IMG/VR virus record: IMGVR_UViG_3300024308_000302
Coordinates: 62,001-126,000 of that record
DNA length: 64,000 nt
Source: a virus
Direction: 5' to 3' (one strand)
Of the stretch, positions 34,453-42,484 are shown piece after piece. A program made the position numbers and the translations under genes. Under the pieces are notes generated by a model. That model saw nothing but the letters and a program-made list of their open reading frames with translations, was not told where the DNA came from and made no database searches. The first letter of the stretch is position 1; each line of letters begins with the position of its first letter.

Positions 34453-35367
34453 TCATTTAAACAAAAGCATTTCTGCAAGATTAATTCTTTCCTCAAAAGA
34501 ATGAAGTGTATTGAATGGCCCAGTCATGAATATTTCTGGTAAAAGTTCTTTTATGTTATCGTCATTACACAACCTGAACTTTCTGAAAGTTACAAATTCA
34601 GATTCTGAAAAACCATCAGGATTACACTCAAATATACAATAAATGTCGTCAATAAATGCACGTTCAGAATATAATACTGAATTAAATGTCAATATCAACT
34701 TTTTATCGTAAAGTCCAAAAGAAGATGAAAAAGAAATATGTGTAAAATTCAAATTTAAGTCGAAATGAATTTGAATAGTAGGAAGCATGTCTTGAAAATA
34801 TTTCAGATTTTCTGGCAGTTTAACCCAATGGTTTTTAAAAGCAAAAGGTTTAACTTTAAAAGCAATGGAATTCGTAAGAATAACACCAACTCTTTCAATA
34901 TCCGTACCATATAAAAGAGAAAAGTCTCTATCAAATAAAGTATCAGTAATAAAGGGATCGAGTTCAAAATTTTCTTGAATTTTATCAAACTCAGAATAAA
35001 ATTTATTCAAAATAAATTCTAGAGAGTCATCTTTTCTAAAACTGTCGATCAAATAAGTTAACGAAGAATGAACTTTAATTGATTTGCGAGTTCCATTCAT
35101 GTTGTAATAAATACAGACACTATGTAAATCTTTATTTTCAAAAAAAATATCTAAATCAAGTGGTTCAATAGTATCATAGGGCAAATGTGAAACATATTGT
35201 TGAGAAAAATATTGTTGAATATCTATCTTATGAAATGGAATTTTGAACACAGTGCATTGGGCAACTTCTCTAATGTCATAAAACGAAGAAATAACAGATA
35301 TATCAGTCTCTGGAAAATTTAATTTCCGAAGAACTTCAATAACGTAAGGATAACGTGTTAAAGACAT
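34453..35367 (-). CDS. Hypothetical protein, 304 aa
   Basis: Soluble, Phe/Tyr-rich, no family recognised. Its C-terminus (LLPEIFMTGPFNTLHSFEERINLAEMLLF) is similar to that of the 198-aa protein at 37091-37687, so the two share a terminal domain. AT-rich. Confidence 0.75.
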   Translation of the reverse strand: MSLTRYPYVIEVLRKLNFPETDISVISSFYDIREVAQCTVFKIPFHKIDIQQYFSQQYVSHLPYDTIEPLDLDIFFENKDLHSVCIYYNMNGTRKSIKVHSSLTYLIDSFRKDDSLEFILNKFYSEFDKIQENFELDPFITDTLFDRDFSLLYGTDIERVGVILTNSIAFKVKPFAFKNHWVKLPENLKYFQDMLPTIQIHFDLNLNFTHISFSSSFGLYDKKLILTFNSVLYSERAFIDDIYCIFECNPDGFSESEFVTFRKFRLCNDDNIKELLPEIFMTGPFNTLHSFEERINLAEMLLFK

Positions 35368-35390
35368 TCTGCTAATTCCTTAAAATGGAA

Positions 35391-35406
35391 AAAGTCCCGA
35401 AGGACT
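35391..35406 (-). terminator. Rho-independent terminator
   Basis: AGTCC-TTCG-GGACT hairpin plus T-run; the 58-aa gene's stop falls in the upstream arm. Confidence 0.7.
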
Positions 35407-35582
35407 CATTCACCATCATCTGAATCAGATGGTTCATCTTCAATATCAAAGGAATAACTTCGACCATCACCTTTGTCAAAACCGGAAGTGAAACCAGATT
35501 CTACCTGTTCGCGGATTTTATCAAGGGCATCCAAAAGGTCTTCTGTAGTTTGACCAGTGCTTTCAAGTTTAAGAGTTAGCAT
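35406..35582 (-). CDS. Small phage protein, 58 aa
   Basis: ORF MLTLKLESTGQTTEDLLDALDK..., with SGFTSGFD and an acidic DSDDGE tail; this layout (helix, then 'SGFD', then beta) is common among small unnamed phage proteins from memory. Unknown role. Confidence 0.7.
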   Translation of the reverse strand: MLTLKLESTGQTTEDLLDALDKIREQVESGFTSGFDKGDGRSYSFDIEDEPSDSDDGE

Positions 35583-35596
35583 ATTTGTATTCCTTA

Positions 35597-36034
35597 TTAG
35601 TTGTGAGATTTATTAAGTTGAGTGTTGTTATAAACACTAGAAAAATGCATCTTTGCATCAATAAATACATTTTGATTTTCAAAAATCTTATTAACATCAT
35701 CATTGCCCAATGGTTTGTTGTGTTTAATACTTAGGGCAAAGTATTTTTGATAGCGTTTGATATAAACATTAACTTGATCTTCAATCAAAGAATGAATAAT
35801 AACATAATCATCAAACTTGATTTTGTCACAAAAACTTTTAGAAAGCTCACTGACTTTGAGGTCTTTTTCAAGTTCCGTAATAAAAAGATCCAACGCAGAC
35901 AAACTGGACTTGAAATCAAGCTCTTGAAGTTCACCAATAAGTTTTGAACCATAATCAGAAGATTCAACATGGTCCTCAATCAAGGTTTCCCGAGCTTTTT
36001 TTGCCATTTGATGCAGGGTAAGAACATGAGACAT
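35597..36034 (-). CDS. Hypothetical protein, 145 aa
   Basis: All-alpha; followed closely by the 58-aa gene (14-nt gap), probably one operon. Confidence 0.75.
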   Translation of the reverse strand: MSHVLTLHQMAKKARETLIEDHVESSDYGSKLIGELQELDFKSSLSALDLFITELEKDLKVSELSKSFCDKIKFDDYVIIHSLIEDQVNVYIKRYQKYFALSIKHNKPLGNDDVNKIFENQNVFIDAKMHFSSVYNNTQLNKSHN

Positions 36035-36086
36035 AAATGCACCTCTAATTTAAGATGACTAATTATACAATATCTAAACTATATAA

Positions 36087-36374
36087 TCAAGAAATGGTTA
36101 AAAAACTCTGAGTGTTAATGACTTTTATGTAAGCAAGTAGTAAATCCATGAATTTACGCTTTGTTTCTGGATTTTCTTGTTTTTGAACTAATTCGTAAAG
36201 GCGAAACATAGTATCACGATTTTCACAAGCTTTAATAAACCCAGATCGTGTATGTTGCAAATTGTAGTAACTAAGGAAAATATTCATTCCTTTTTGAATT
36301 TTTTTCATGATTTCTTCGTCAGAGTAAGGATAAAGACTAATCATTTTCATAAATTGAAGAATTGGATTATACAT
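36087..36374 (-). CDS. Hypothetical protein, 95 aa
   Basis: Small helical protein; start MYNPILQFMK with AGGTG upstream. Unknown. Confidence 0.7.
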   Translation of the reverse strand: MYNPILQFMKMISLYPYSDEEIMKKIQKGMNIFLSYYNLQHTRSGFIKACENRDTMFRLYELVQKQENPETKRKFMDLLLAYIKVINTQSFLTIS

Positions 36375-36465
36375 AAATTCACCTGTAATTTAAGCTACAA
36401 AGCATAAATATTAATGGAAAAATTATATCACAAACATAAAACTTTATCAAATAAAAAAGCCTGCA

Positions 36466-37029
36466 TCAGCAGGCTTCAGATTGTGGATTGAAGATATTTC
36501 TTGAAACTCCCAATAAGGCAATCACACCACAAACAACTTGCAATGTTGCAATAGGATAATTGCCCACATACATCAAGTGAACAAAAAATACAATATGAGT
36601 TAGCAAGTTGCTCATAAAGAACATCTTTTCACTGATTTTATGTTGTGTAAACAACATGAAAGTAAATGGTAAAGTAACAACTGGAATCCAACCAATACTT
36701 TGGAAGAACCAACCAGAAACATCATTCACAATATAGTTGGCTACAGCACCAATAAAAGTAAACAAAGAAATAATCATCATATTTTTAAAGGACACGAATT
36801 TAAAGTTCAACGTCACACCAAGAACAGCAAGAAGACTTGAAATGATAAACAATCCATTTGAAATAACAGACTGAATATTTTCAATCATTAAACTTGAAGC
36901 CATAAAAATAACAGAGGCCACTAACATGGCTGTTGAGAAAAACCAATGTTCTTTTTTAATTGTACCAAAGGAAATCAGGACAGATGCCAAAATGGCAATA
37001 AAGGAAGCAAACCAACTAATAACAATCAT
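36466..37029 (-). CDS. Polytopic membrane protein, YgjV-like
   Basis: About six transmembrane segments over 187 aa with short polar loops, basic stretches at the cytosolic sides, no signal peptide. The layout, with paired hydrophobic halves (about 10-60 and 90-180), resembles YgjV-type inner-membrane proteins; this is weak. Clean AGCCTGC/GCAGGCT terminator follows. Confidence 0.6.
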   Translation of the reverse strand: MIVISWFASFIAILASVLISFGTIKKEHWFFSTAMLVASVIFMASSLMIENIQSVISNGLFIISSLLAVLGVTLNFKFVSFKNMMIISLFTFIGAVANYIVNDVSGWFFQSIGWIPVVTLPFTFMLFTQHKISEKMFFMSNLLTHIVFFVHLMYVGNYPIATLQVVCGVIALLGVSRNIFNPQSEAC

Positions 37030-37090
37030 TGTTAACTCATTTTCTGAAATGGAACATTATTATAGCAAAAAATAGGTTTATTGGCAACTG

Positions 37091-37687
37091 TTAAATAATA
37101 AGCATTTTAGCTAAATCGATCCTATCTTTCAAATTAGGAATATTACTTGGACCTACAAGGAATAATTCAGGAAGAATCTCTATAATGGAATCTTTAATAT
37201 TTAAATGAATATGCAAAATATCTAAGACATCATCTTGAGGCAAACCAGTGAAATTTATATCAAGAATAGTAGTATATTTATCAGGAGCAGTATCATAAAG
37301 AATACCGTATGTTTTGATACAATGTAAAATATTACCACTTAAGTCAGTTGTAATCCTAGTTTCCATAACATGTTGTATATTATTACTTTTTTTCAAATAT
37401 TCTTTATATAAAAACATGACTGTGAAATTTGAATAATTATTAGAAGCCTTAAAAAGTATAATTCTTGGAAGCATATCTATAAGAGATGTCAAAAATTGTG
37501 GTATATAAGGAATATTAGGAGAAGAAATAATAACAGAACACTCAAGACGAATTTTATCATTATAAACAAGGTATTTATCAGAAACAGAATCTCTATTAAA
37601 GTCAAAATCAGTCAAATCTATATTAAAATTAGAAGACAATAAAGAAATAAAATGTTTGAGATTGTTCAAATAAGAGTTATTAGCCAT
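37091..37687 (-). CDS. Hypothetical protein, 198 aa
   Basis: Start MANNSYLNNL set by AGGTG. Its C-terminus (ILPELFLVGPSNIPNLKDRIDLAKMLI) matches that of the 304-aa protein at 34.5 kb, so they share a terminal domain; the N-terminal part is Asn- and Ile-rich. Unknown function. Confidence 0.75.
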   Translation of the reverse strand: MANNSYLNNLKHFISLLSSNFNIDLTDFDFNRDSVSDKYLVYNDKIRLECSVIISSPNIPYIPQFLTSLIDMLPRIILFKASNNYSNFTVMFLYKEYLKKSNNIQHVMETRITTDLSGNILHCIKTYGILYDTAPDKYTTILDINFTGLPQDDVLDILHIHLNIKDSIIEILPELFLVGPSNIPNLKDRIDLAKMLII

Positions 37688-37753
37688 ATTTATTATTTCA
37701 CCTATATACAAAAACAAAAAAGCCCATACGGGCCTTTTTGTTTGAAGAAGGTT

Positions 37754-37888
37754 TTATTCATCAAAAACTTTTTTACTGTCTGCATCGATTTTATCCCAAT
37801 CGGCATCTTTCTCACGTTTTTGGGCTTGCTGATGTTGCTGGTAAGCCAGTTCAATTTCTTGTTCGCGGGTCAGTTTTTGTTGAGTCAT
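37754..37888 (-). CDS. Small charged protein, 44 aa (paralogue of 29420-29551)
   Basis: ORF MTQQKLTREQEIELAYQQ... with the same start segment and conserved Trp as the 43-aa gene at 29.4 kb. Highly charged and helical. Unknown. Confidence 0.7.
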   Translation of the reverse strand: MTQQKLTREQEIELAYQQHQQAQKREKDADWDKIDADSKKVFDE

Positions 37889-37956
37889 TTACATCTCCAA
37901 TTGCTTCGTTGTTTGTATGGGTTAATTATACTGATTTTTAGGCTTGCTGTAAAGCT

Positions 37957-38367
37957 TTATTTTGGTAAGTGATCCCAATATTGAGCGTCAACAGAATCAT
38001 AAATTTCTTCGTTTTCGCAAACGAGAACATACCAACCAGTTTCACGCTCACCAACAGGATGACCAAAGTACGCAATAATAGGTTTATCATAACCTTTGGC
38101 TTTAACCAGATATTCACCATAAGATTCTGGTTCTTTCCACACACGCTTCCAGTCAGCTTCTGTTGGAATCTCAGACCAAGACTCAATGTCAACAGCAACA
38201 TAGTCAGAATCGTTCTCAGAAACCAAAGAGTACCAACCAGTAGCTCGTTGACCAACAGGGTGATCGTAACGAGCGACAATTACTTTGTGATATCCTTTTA
38301 CTTTGACAAGATAGTCGCCATATTCTTCAGGCTCTTGATAAGGGCGTTTCCATTCTACAACTGCCAT
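37957..38367 (-). CDS. Two-repeat protein, 136 aa
   Basis: Two tandem copies of a roughly 65-residue unit: WKRPYQEPEEYGDYLVKVKG... and WKRVWKEPESYGEYLVKAKG..., each followed by HPVG and a conserved TGWY. An internal duplication; each unit looks like a small beta barrel of the DUF551-like kind. Function unknown. Confidence 0.75.
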   Translation of the reverse strand: MAVVEWKRPYQEPEEYGDYLVKVKGYHKVIVARYDHPVGQRATGWYSLVSENDSDYVAVDIESWSEIPTEADWKRVWKEPESYGEYLVKAKGYDKPIIAYFGHPVGERETGWYVLVCENEEIYDSVDAQYWDHLPK

Positions 38368-38432
38368 TTTTGTTGCTCCAAGCTATCTGTTTAGGATTTA
38401 ATTATAGCAAAAAAGTTAGTAATGGTAAAGCT

Positions 38433-38678
38433 TTATTGTGCTGAGTCCATTACAGATTCAAGCCAACTTTGAGCTTCTTTAACATACTCTGCACCAGCTT
38501 CACTATTTTTAAGAATTCGACTCAAGATGCCCAAAACAGCATCTTTTTCAATCTTGTCAGATGCAATATCACGCATAAGATTGCTAATATCATTTTTGAT
38601 AGAAACATTGCCATGGTAACTATTGTCCATTGCATTTTTACTGGTTTGAAGTGCTTTTTTTACCAAAGGAGTCATCAT
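38433..38678 (-). CDS. Hypothetical helical protein, 81 aa
   Basis: All-alpha; last of a three-gene string with short spacing (38883-39095, 38680-38886, then this), so one transcript. Unknown. Confidence 0.75.
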   Translation of the reverse strand: MMTPLVKKALQTSKNAMDNSYHGNVSIKNDISNLMRDIASDKIEKDAVLGILSRILKNSEAGAEYVKEAQSWLESVMDSAQ

Positions 38679-38679
38679 A

Positions 38680-38886
38680 TCATTCCTCTACGAGTTCAAT
38701 TTCAAGAGCCATCATGAAGCAACGACTTGAAACAGTATCATCATCCCAAAGAATTGAAATACTGGCTTCTCGGTCAGTTGGGTCAAATTCAATAACAGTA
38801 CCTTGCTGAGTTTTGGCGAAGTTCCATACACGTTTTCCAAAGATAGAATCATCTTCTGGATGTTGACATACTAACATGAAATTCAT
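38680..38886 (-). CDS. Hypothetical protein, 68 aa
   Basis: Beta-rich with an 'H-P-E-D-D' start; its ATG overlaps the preceding gene's stop (ATGA). Unknown. Confidence 0.75.
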   Translation of the reverse strand: MNFMLVCQHPEDDSIFGKRVWNFAKTQQGTVIEFDPTDREASISILWDDDTVSSRCFMMALEIELVEE

Positions 38887-39095
38887 TCCTTGTCTTTATT
38901 TTTCGAGATTTTGTAATAAGCACTGGTCAGATACCAGCCAAGGGCACGAATTGCTCCGTCAGCACCCACATCAGGATGCTTTACGTCGAAAACGTCATCA
39001 ATAAGATAACCAACGTCATAGCGACCATCAGGGTACTTACGAACTTGAATAATTTTGTTTTGATCTTCGATTTCGGTAACGATTTCAAAAGACAT
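38883..39095 (-). CDS. Hypothetical protein, 70 aa
   Basis: First of the three-gene string. Small alpha/beta protein with a short basic C-terminus. Unknown. Confidence 0.75.
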   Translation of the reverse strand: MSFEIVTEIEDQNKIIQVRKYPDGRYDVGYLIDDVFDVKHPDVGADGAIRALGWYLTSAYYKISKNKDKE

Positions 39096-39158
39096 ATGGC
39101 ACCTATCACATCAAATTAATGATGCGATTATAGCATATGATAGGTGTACAAACAAGGA

Positions 39159-39503
39159 TTAGACTGTTGCTATTTCAGAAAAAATAGGGAAAAAGAATGC
39201 TATAACAAAAAGACCATCGAAAAGGCAAGCTGTGCCAGCTATTTGAAATAATTTTGATTTATAAGCATCTGTCATTTTAGTAGAGCAGTAGGTTAAATAA
39301 GAACCAACAATGAATAATAAAAATGAGACAAAAATTAATGCCGTAGACACTGGTATGTTTAAAACAGTAAGGCCAGCAAATGGTAATATATTTTGTAAAT
39401 AACAGCCTAGTGAAACTAATCCAGCAAAAAGAGACATAAACAATATAAAGCCTACAATACCACCAACCACTAATAAAATAAATGATCCTAAATGTGCAAA
39501 CAT
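39159..39503 (-). CDS. Four-span membrane protein, 114 aa
   Basis: Start MFAHLGSFILLVVGG preferred (GAGA upstream); a longer frame would begin inside the previous gene's terminator. Four hydrophobic helices with few charged residues between. Possibly a holin-like or signalling pore; no motif supports either. Confidence 0.65.
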   Translation of the reverse strand: MFAHLGSFILLVVGGIVGFILFMSLFAGLVSLGCYLQNILPFAGLTVLNIPVSTALIFVSFLLFIVGSYLTYCSTKMTDAYKSKLFQIAGTACLFDGLFVIAFFFPIFSEIATV

Positions 39504-39597
39504 AAAAATCTCATAGTTCAATAATAAAAATATAACAGTTGTAAAATAGATTGCAATAAAAAAGGCCACCAAAGTGACCTTAGTAATAACGGTTTAA

Positions 39598-39924
39598 TTA
39601 GAAATCAATATACTTCAAATTATAACCATGTTTGTTGGCAAAAAGATCAATATCATCTTTAGTCCAATCAGGATCAAACGATTTAACCAATGAGCCAGCA
39701 TCATCAAGCAAATCGTGAAAGAATGTCATGCCAGTCTCAACACGAACAACAACACCATCTTTGAGTGAACCTGAAAAATCAGGCAGACTAATCAATGTAG
39801 CCATCTGATAATTTTTACTTGCCGCTAATTTTTTCTTTTTAATCCGATTATAAATAATGAACGAAACATAAAGTGTCAAAGCAAAAGCTAGAAAAAGAAA
39901 TCCAAGAAAAATGTTAGAATACAT
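39598..39924 (-). CDS. Single-span membrane protein, 108 aa
   Basis: Start MYSNIFLGFLF set by GAGGTATATTG. One N-terminal transmembrane helix, basic stop-transfer KKKK, then a soluble acidic domain. Unknown. Confidence 0.65.
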   Translation of the reverse strand: MYSNIFLGFLFLAFALTLYVSFIIYNRIKKKKLAASKNYQMATLISLPDFSGSLKDGVVVRVETGMTFFHDLLDDAGSLVKSFDPDWTKDDIDLFANKHGYNLKYIDF

Positions 39925-39983
39925 AACAATATACCTCATCAATCAATGCTGTAATTATAACAAAAATCCGAATTAAATAAAAG

Positions 39984-40358
39984 CTATTTTACAACTCGTA
40001 ATGTTGGTTTGCCTTTAGGGCGTGGTGTATTATCTGGCTTGTCATCAATAGATTCTTTTTCAAAAATGTAACCTTTGCCATTTTCGTTTGCATAAATCGC
40101 TTGAATAGCACCAACCGGAACATAAATATCAAACAAAGAACCTTTAAAACGAGCAGAAAAAGATAAAGCGATATTATCAGACTGGAAAGATGTGATTGCA
40201 CCCATAGCAATATTCAGTACAATATACTCATCATTCTGATAAGCTGGTGGAACAATAACATCAGGATATTGAACAGAAACCTTAATATGTGGCGTCATAC
40301 CATTATCAACAATCCACTCATAGATTCCACGAATGATATAAGGTCGTCTTGAATTCAT
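39984..40358 (-). CDS. sspB: ClpXP adaptor SspB homologue
   Basis: SspB binds the ssrA tag and delivers substrates to ClpXP. The N-terminal domain matches closely: RRPYIIRGIYEWIVDNGMTPH (residues 4-24), IVLNIA (46-51), FSARFKG and PVGAIQAIYANENGKGYIFE (81-100). The conserved C-terminal ClpX-docking motif is present as KPTLRVVK (117-124). At 124 aa the linker is far shorter than in E. coli SspB (165 aa). Own consensus-like promoter (40383-40411). A phage copy could tune degradation of tagged or other targets; that role is inference. Confidence 0.93.
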   Translation of the reverse strand: MNSRRPYIIRGIYEWIVDNGMTPHIKVSVQYPDVIVPPAYQNDEYIVLNIAMGAITSFQSDNIALSFSARFKGSLFDIYVPVGAIQAIYANENGKGYIFEKESIDDKPDNTPRPKGKPTLRVVK

Positions 40359-40382
40359 AATCGTTCCTTTAAAATTTTGTCT

Positions 40383-40411
40383 ATTATATTGTTTTTCAGG
40401 CTTTAGGTCAA
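40383..40411 (-). promoter_or_regulatory. Promoter of sspB
   Basis: -35 TTGACC, 17-nt spacer, -10 TATAAT. Confidence 0.75.
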
Positions 40412-40467
40412 TTCAAATAGTTAAGTCAAAAAAACATAAATCTAAAGTGCTGTTTTATAGAAAAATA

Positions 40468-40695
40468 TTAATAATAAATAATTCGATTCTCATCTGTTTT
40501 TTTTGCTGTTTCAAAATTATCAACAGAATATGAGATACCAGTAAACATTAAAACCATAACTAAACTAAAAGCTCCAAATTCAAATAACAAAGAAAGTCTT
40601 GATTGTCGAAATGATATATTTTTTTTAACAAATTTAGTTTTAATCAGAGTTAATTCTTTTTCTTGAACAGTTTCAATAACCAAATCATCATTCAT
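40468..40695 (-). CDS. Single-span membrane protein, 75 aa
   Basis: Start MNDDLVIETVQEK set by AAGGTG. Charged N-terminus, one transmembrane helix (about residues 37-55), short tail. Unknown; downstream of sspB but with a long gap. Confidence 0.6.
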   Translation of the reverse strand: MNDDLVIETVQEKELTLIKTKFVKKNISFRQSRLSLLFEFGAFSLVMVLMFTGISYSVDNFETAKKTDENRIIYY

Positions 40696-40764
40696 ATAAA
40701 TCACCTTTAAGAATATCCTGCATAATAACAAAAAATACAAAAATGTCAATTTTTAGAACAAAAA

Positions 40765-40785
40765 AAAGCCTCCGAAGAGGCTCTT
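40765..40785 (-). terminator. Rho-independent terminator
   Basis: AGCCTC-TTCG-GAGGCT hairpin plus T-run after the 58-aa gene. Confidence 0.8.
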
Positions 40786-40797
40786 TTTGATTGTTAG

Positions 40798-40974
40798 TTA
40801 AAACAATTGCAAAAGATAGTTTTTCAATACTGGAAAGTAAACATCATATACCTTCATTTTCAAAATGGCAAAAATTGGCAACCCAAAAATTAGAGAGCAC
40901 AATACAGTTACCACAAGTTCTTCTGCTTTGTTCAGTTGTACATCATTATCAAAATTTTCGTTGTTCAAGTCCAT
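40798..40974 (-). CDS. Single-span membrane protein, 58 aa
   Basis: Start MDLNNENF set by GAGGTGG; acidic N-terminus then one hydrophobic helix and a short aromatic tail. Unknown. Confidence 0.6.
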   Translation of the reverse strand: MDLNNENFDNDVQLNKAEELVVTVLCSLIFGLPIFAILKMKVYDVYFPVLKNYLLQLF

Positions 40975-41072
40975 AGCCCACCTCATCATTTACAATAGAG
41001 ATATTATACCACAAAGAGGTCGAGAGGGAAGAAAAAAGCCTCAATAAATGATACTTTTTTTAGAACTATTTG

Positions 41073-41762
41073 TTATCGTTTGAAGGGAAATTCAAAGGGA
41101 CGTTTCGTTTCCCGAGTGAAAAAATCATCATCTGTAACCATAGCCGGAAGCGATGCAATGATTCCGTCAAAATCATTTTTAAGATCTTCTGGTTTAACAT
41201 AGGTCGCATAAAATTGAGCAAGATACCAAGTAACTGACTGCCAGAAAACCATATTGTCAGTCAAATTGTTAGAAGTGGACATGAAATGACATTTAGCATT
41301 GCCACCTCGTTGACGAACAGCAAACTTGATATAATGATGAACTTGACCTTTAAATTCTTCAAATTCCTGACGAACTTGCAGCACTGGATCATCAAGGCCA
41401 ACAAGCTGTGCCAATTTTTCTAAAAGGGGCGTATTTTCTTTGGCTAAATTGTTATGCAGCGTAACCCAATCATCTTTAGGGCTTGGATTGGACTTAATAT
41501 AAACCTGCAAATACTTATTTTCATCATTTTCAATTTTATGAAAAGGCTTGTCAAATCGAGTCAAAAAGTGATTATTTGGGTCAAGAACAGATTTATCATT
41601 AAGACTGAATTCCATGCAGCGAATGGCATCACGAGACACATCTTTCTGCAGCAATGCACCATTGAAAAAACATACATCTTCATTTTCAAGAAGTTCACTG
41701 AATTCAGATTGACCAATAATGCTATTGACCAACAAAAGAACACGATCTTTGACAGTACGCAT
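41073..41762 (-). CDS. Hypothetical protein, 229 aa
   Basis: Soluble alpha/beta, Asp/Phe-rich, no motif recognised. Ends FEFPFKR. Confidence 0.75.
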   Translation of the reverse strand: MRTVKDRVLLLVNSIIGQSEFSELLENEDVCFFNGALLQKDVSRDAIRCMEFSLNDKSVLDPNNHFLTRFDKPFHKIENDENKYLQVYIKSNPSPKDDWVTLHNNLAKENTPLLEKLAQLVGLDDPVLQVRQEFEEFKGQVHHYIKFAVRQRGGNAKCHFMSTSNNLTDNMVFWQSVTWYLAQFYATYVKPEDLKNDFDGIIASLPAMVTDDDFFTRETKRPFEFPFKR

Positions 41763-41806
41763 GGATAGCTCTCCTAAAGAATAGCCATATTATAGCAAAG
41801 AAAAGA

Positions 41807-42250
41807 CTATTTCTCAAGCAGTGCTTGGACAGTTGTACCTGACATAAATTCATCAAACATATCAGAAACACACTGTTTAGACAACCCAGTATTAAAGTAA
41901 ATATCCATAACTCTACCAGAAGACATGAATACTTCTTTCAGTTTAGATTCTGGAATTCCATTTACACCAAGGAATTCAATGGCAACAAGAATGTCATGCT
42001 TGATATTATTTTTATAGGAAGCAAATTGAAGTTTAGCGTCTTTAAATTGCAGTTTGAAATCACTGCTGAAGCCATCAATAGGAGCTTCGCGGAAATAGAA
42101 GGAATGAGAATCATCAATCAAAGATGAATTCAAGTTGTCTACTTCAGCCTTAATCTCTTCATCAGAGCAATTACGAATAGCAACAATATGCTGAATAGAA
42201 GAGTAATAATCTTCAATGTCTTGCTGAATGATAACAAAATATTTTTTCAT
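41807..42250 (-). CDS. Hypothetical protein, 147 aa
   Basis: Soluble, helical with two Cys near the C-terminus. Its transcript begins at a promoter 136-164 nt upstream, leaving an unusually long structured leader. Unknown. Confidence 0.75.
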   Translation of the reverse strand: MKKYFVIIQQDIEDYYSSIQHIVAIRNCSDEEIKAEVDNLNSSLIDDSHSFYFREAPIDGFSSDFKLQFKDAKLQFASYKNNIKHDILVAIEFLGVNGIPESKLKEVFMSSGRVMDIYFNTGLSKQCVSDMFDEFMSGTTVQALLEK

Positions 42251-42379
42251 TTTTAAACTTTCTCAAGTGCATGAAAGAAATCTGGATATGGTCAGAGGTT
42301 GTATCGGCCCCTCTCTTAAACGGCGTGATCCTCACACCTATAACGACAACTCACGTCTTCTGCCGTAACCATAATTTGA
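42251..42379 (-). promoter_or_regulatory. Structured 5' leader, possible riboswitch or attenuator
   Basis: Promoter -35 TTGCAT, 17 nt, -10 TATTAT (42386-42414) places the transcript start about 129 nt before the ATG, whereas most promoters here sit 20-50 nt away. The leader contains ACGGC/GCCGT, GTGTGA/TCACGC (with a GU pair) and AGAGG/CCTCT stems, plus an 18-codon frame with a poor ribosome site. Could be a regulatory leader or a separate RNA. Confidence 0.45.
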
Positions 42380-42430
42380 AAACAAATAATAGCAAATATT
42401 ACACATCAATGCAAGATATTTTTACAAAAT

Positions 42431-42458
42431 TTGATTTTTCTTTAAACTACAATATAAT
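42431..42458 (+). promoter_or_regulatory. Promoter of pentapeptide gene
   Basis: -35 TTGATT, 16-nt spacer, -10 TATAAT. Confidence 0.6.
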
Positions 42459-42484
42459 CAACTTATAAACAAAAACAATAAGAT

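Noticed and set aside
42251-42379. tRNA gene in the 42.3-kb leader
   Set aside because: Ends in a CCA-like string but has no T-loop consensus.
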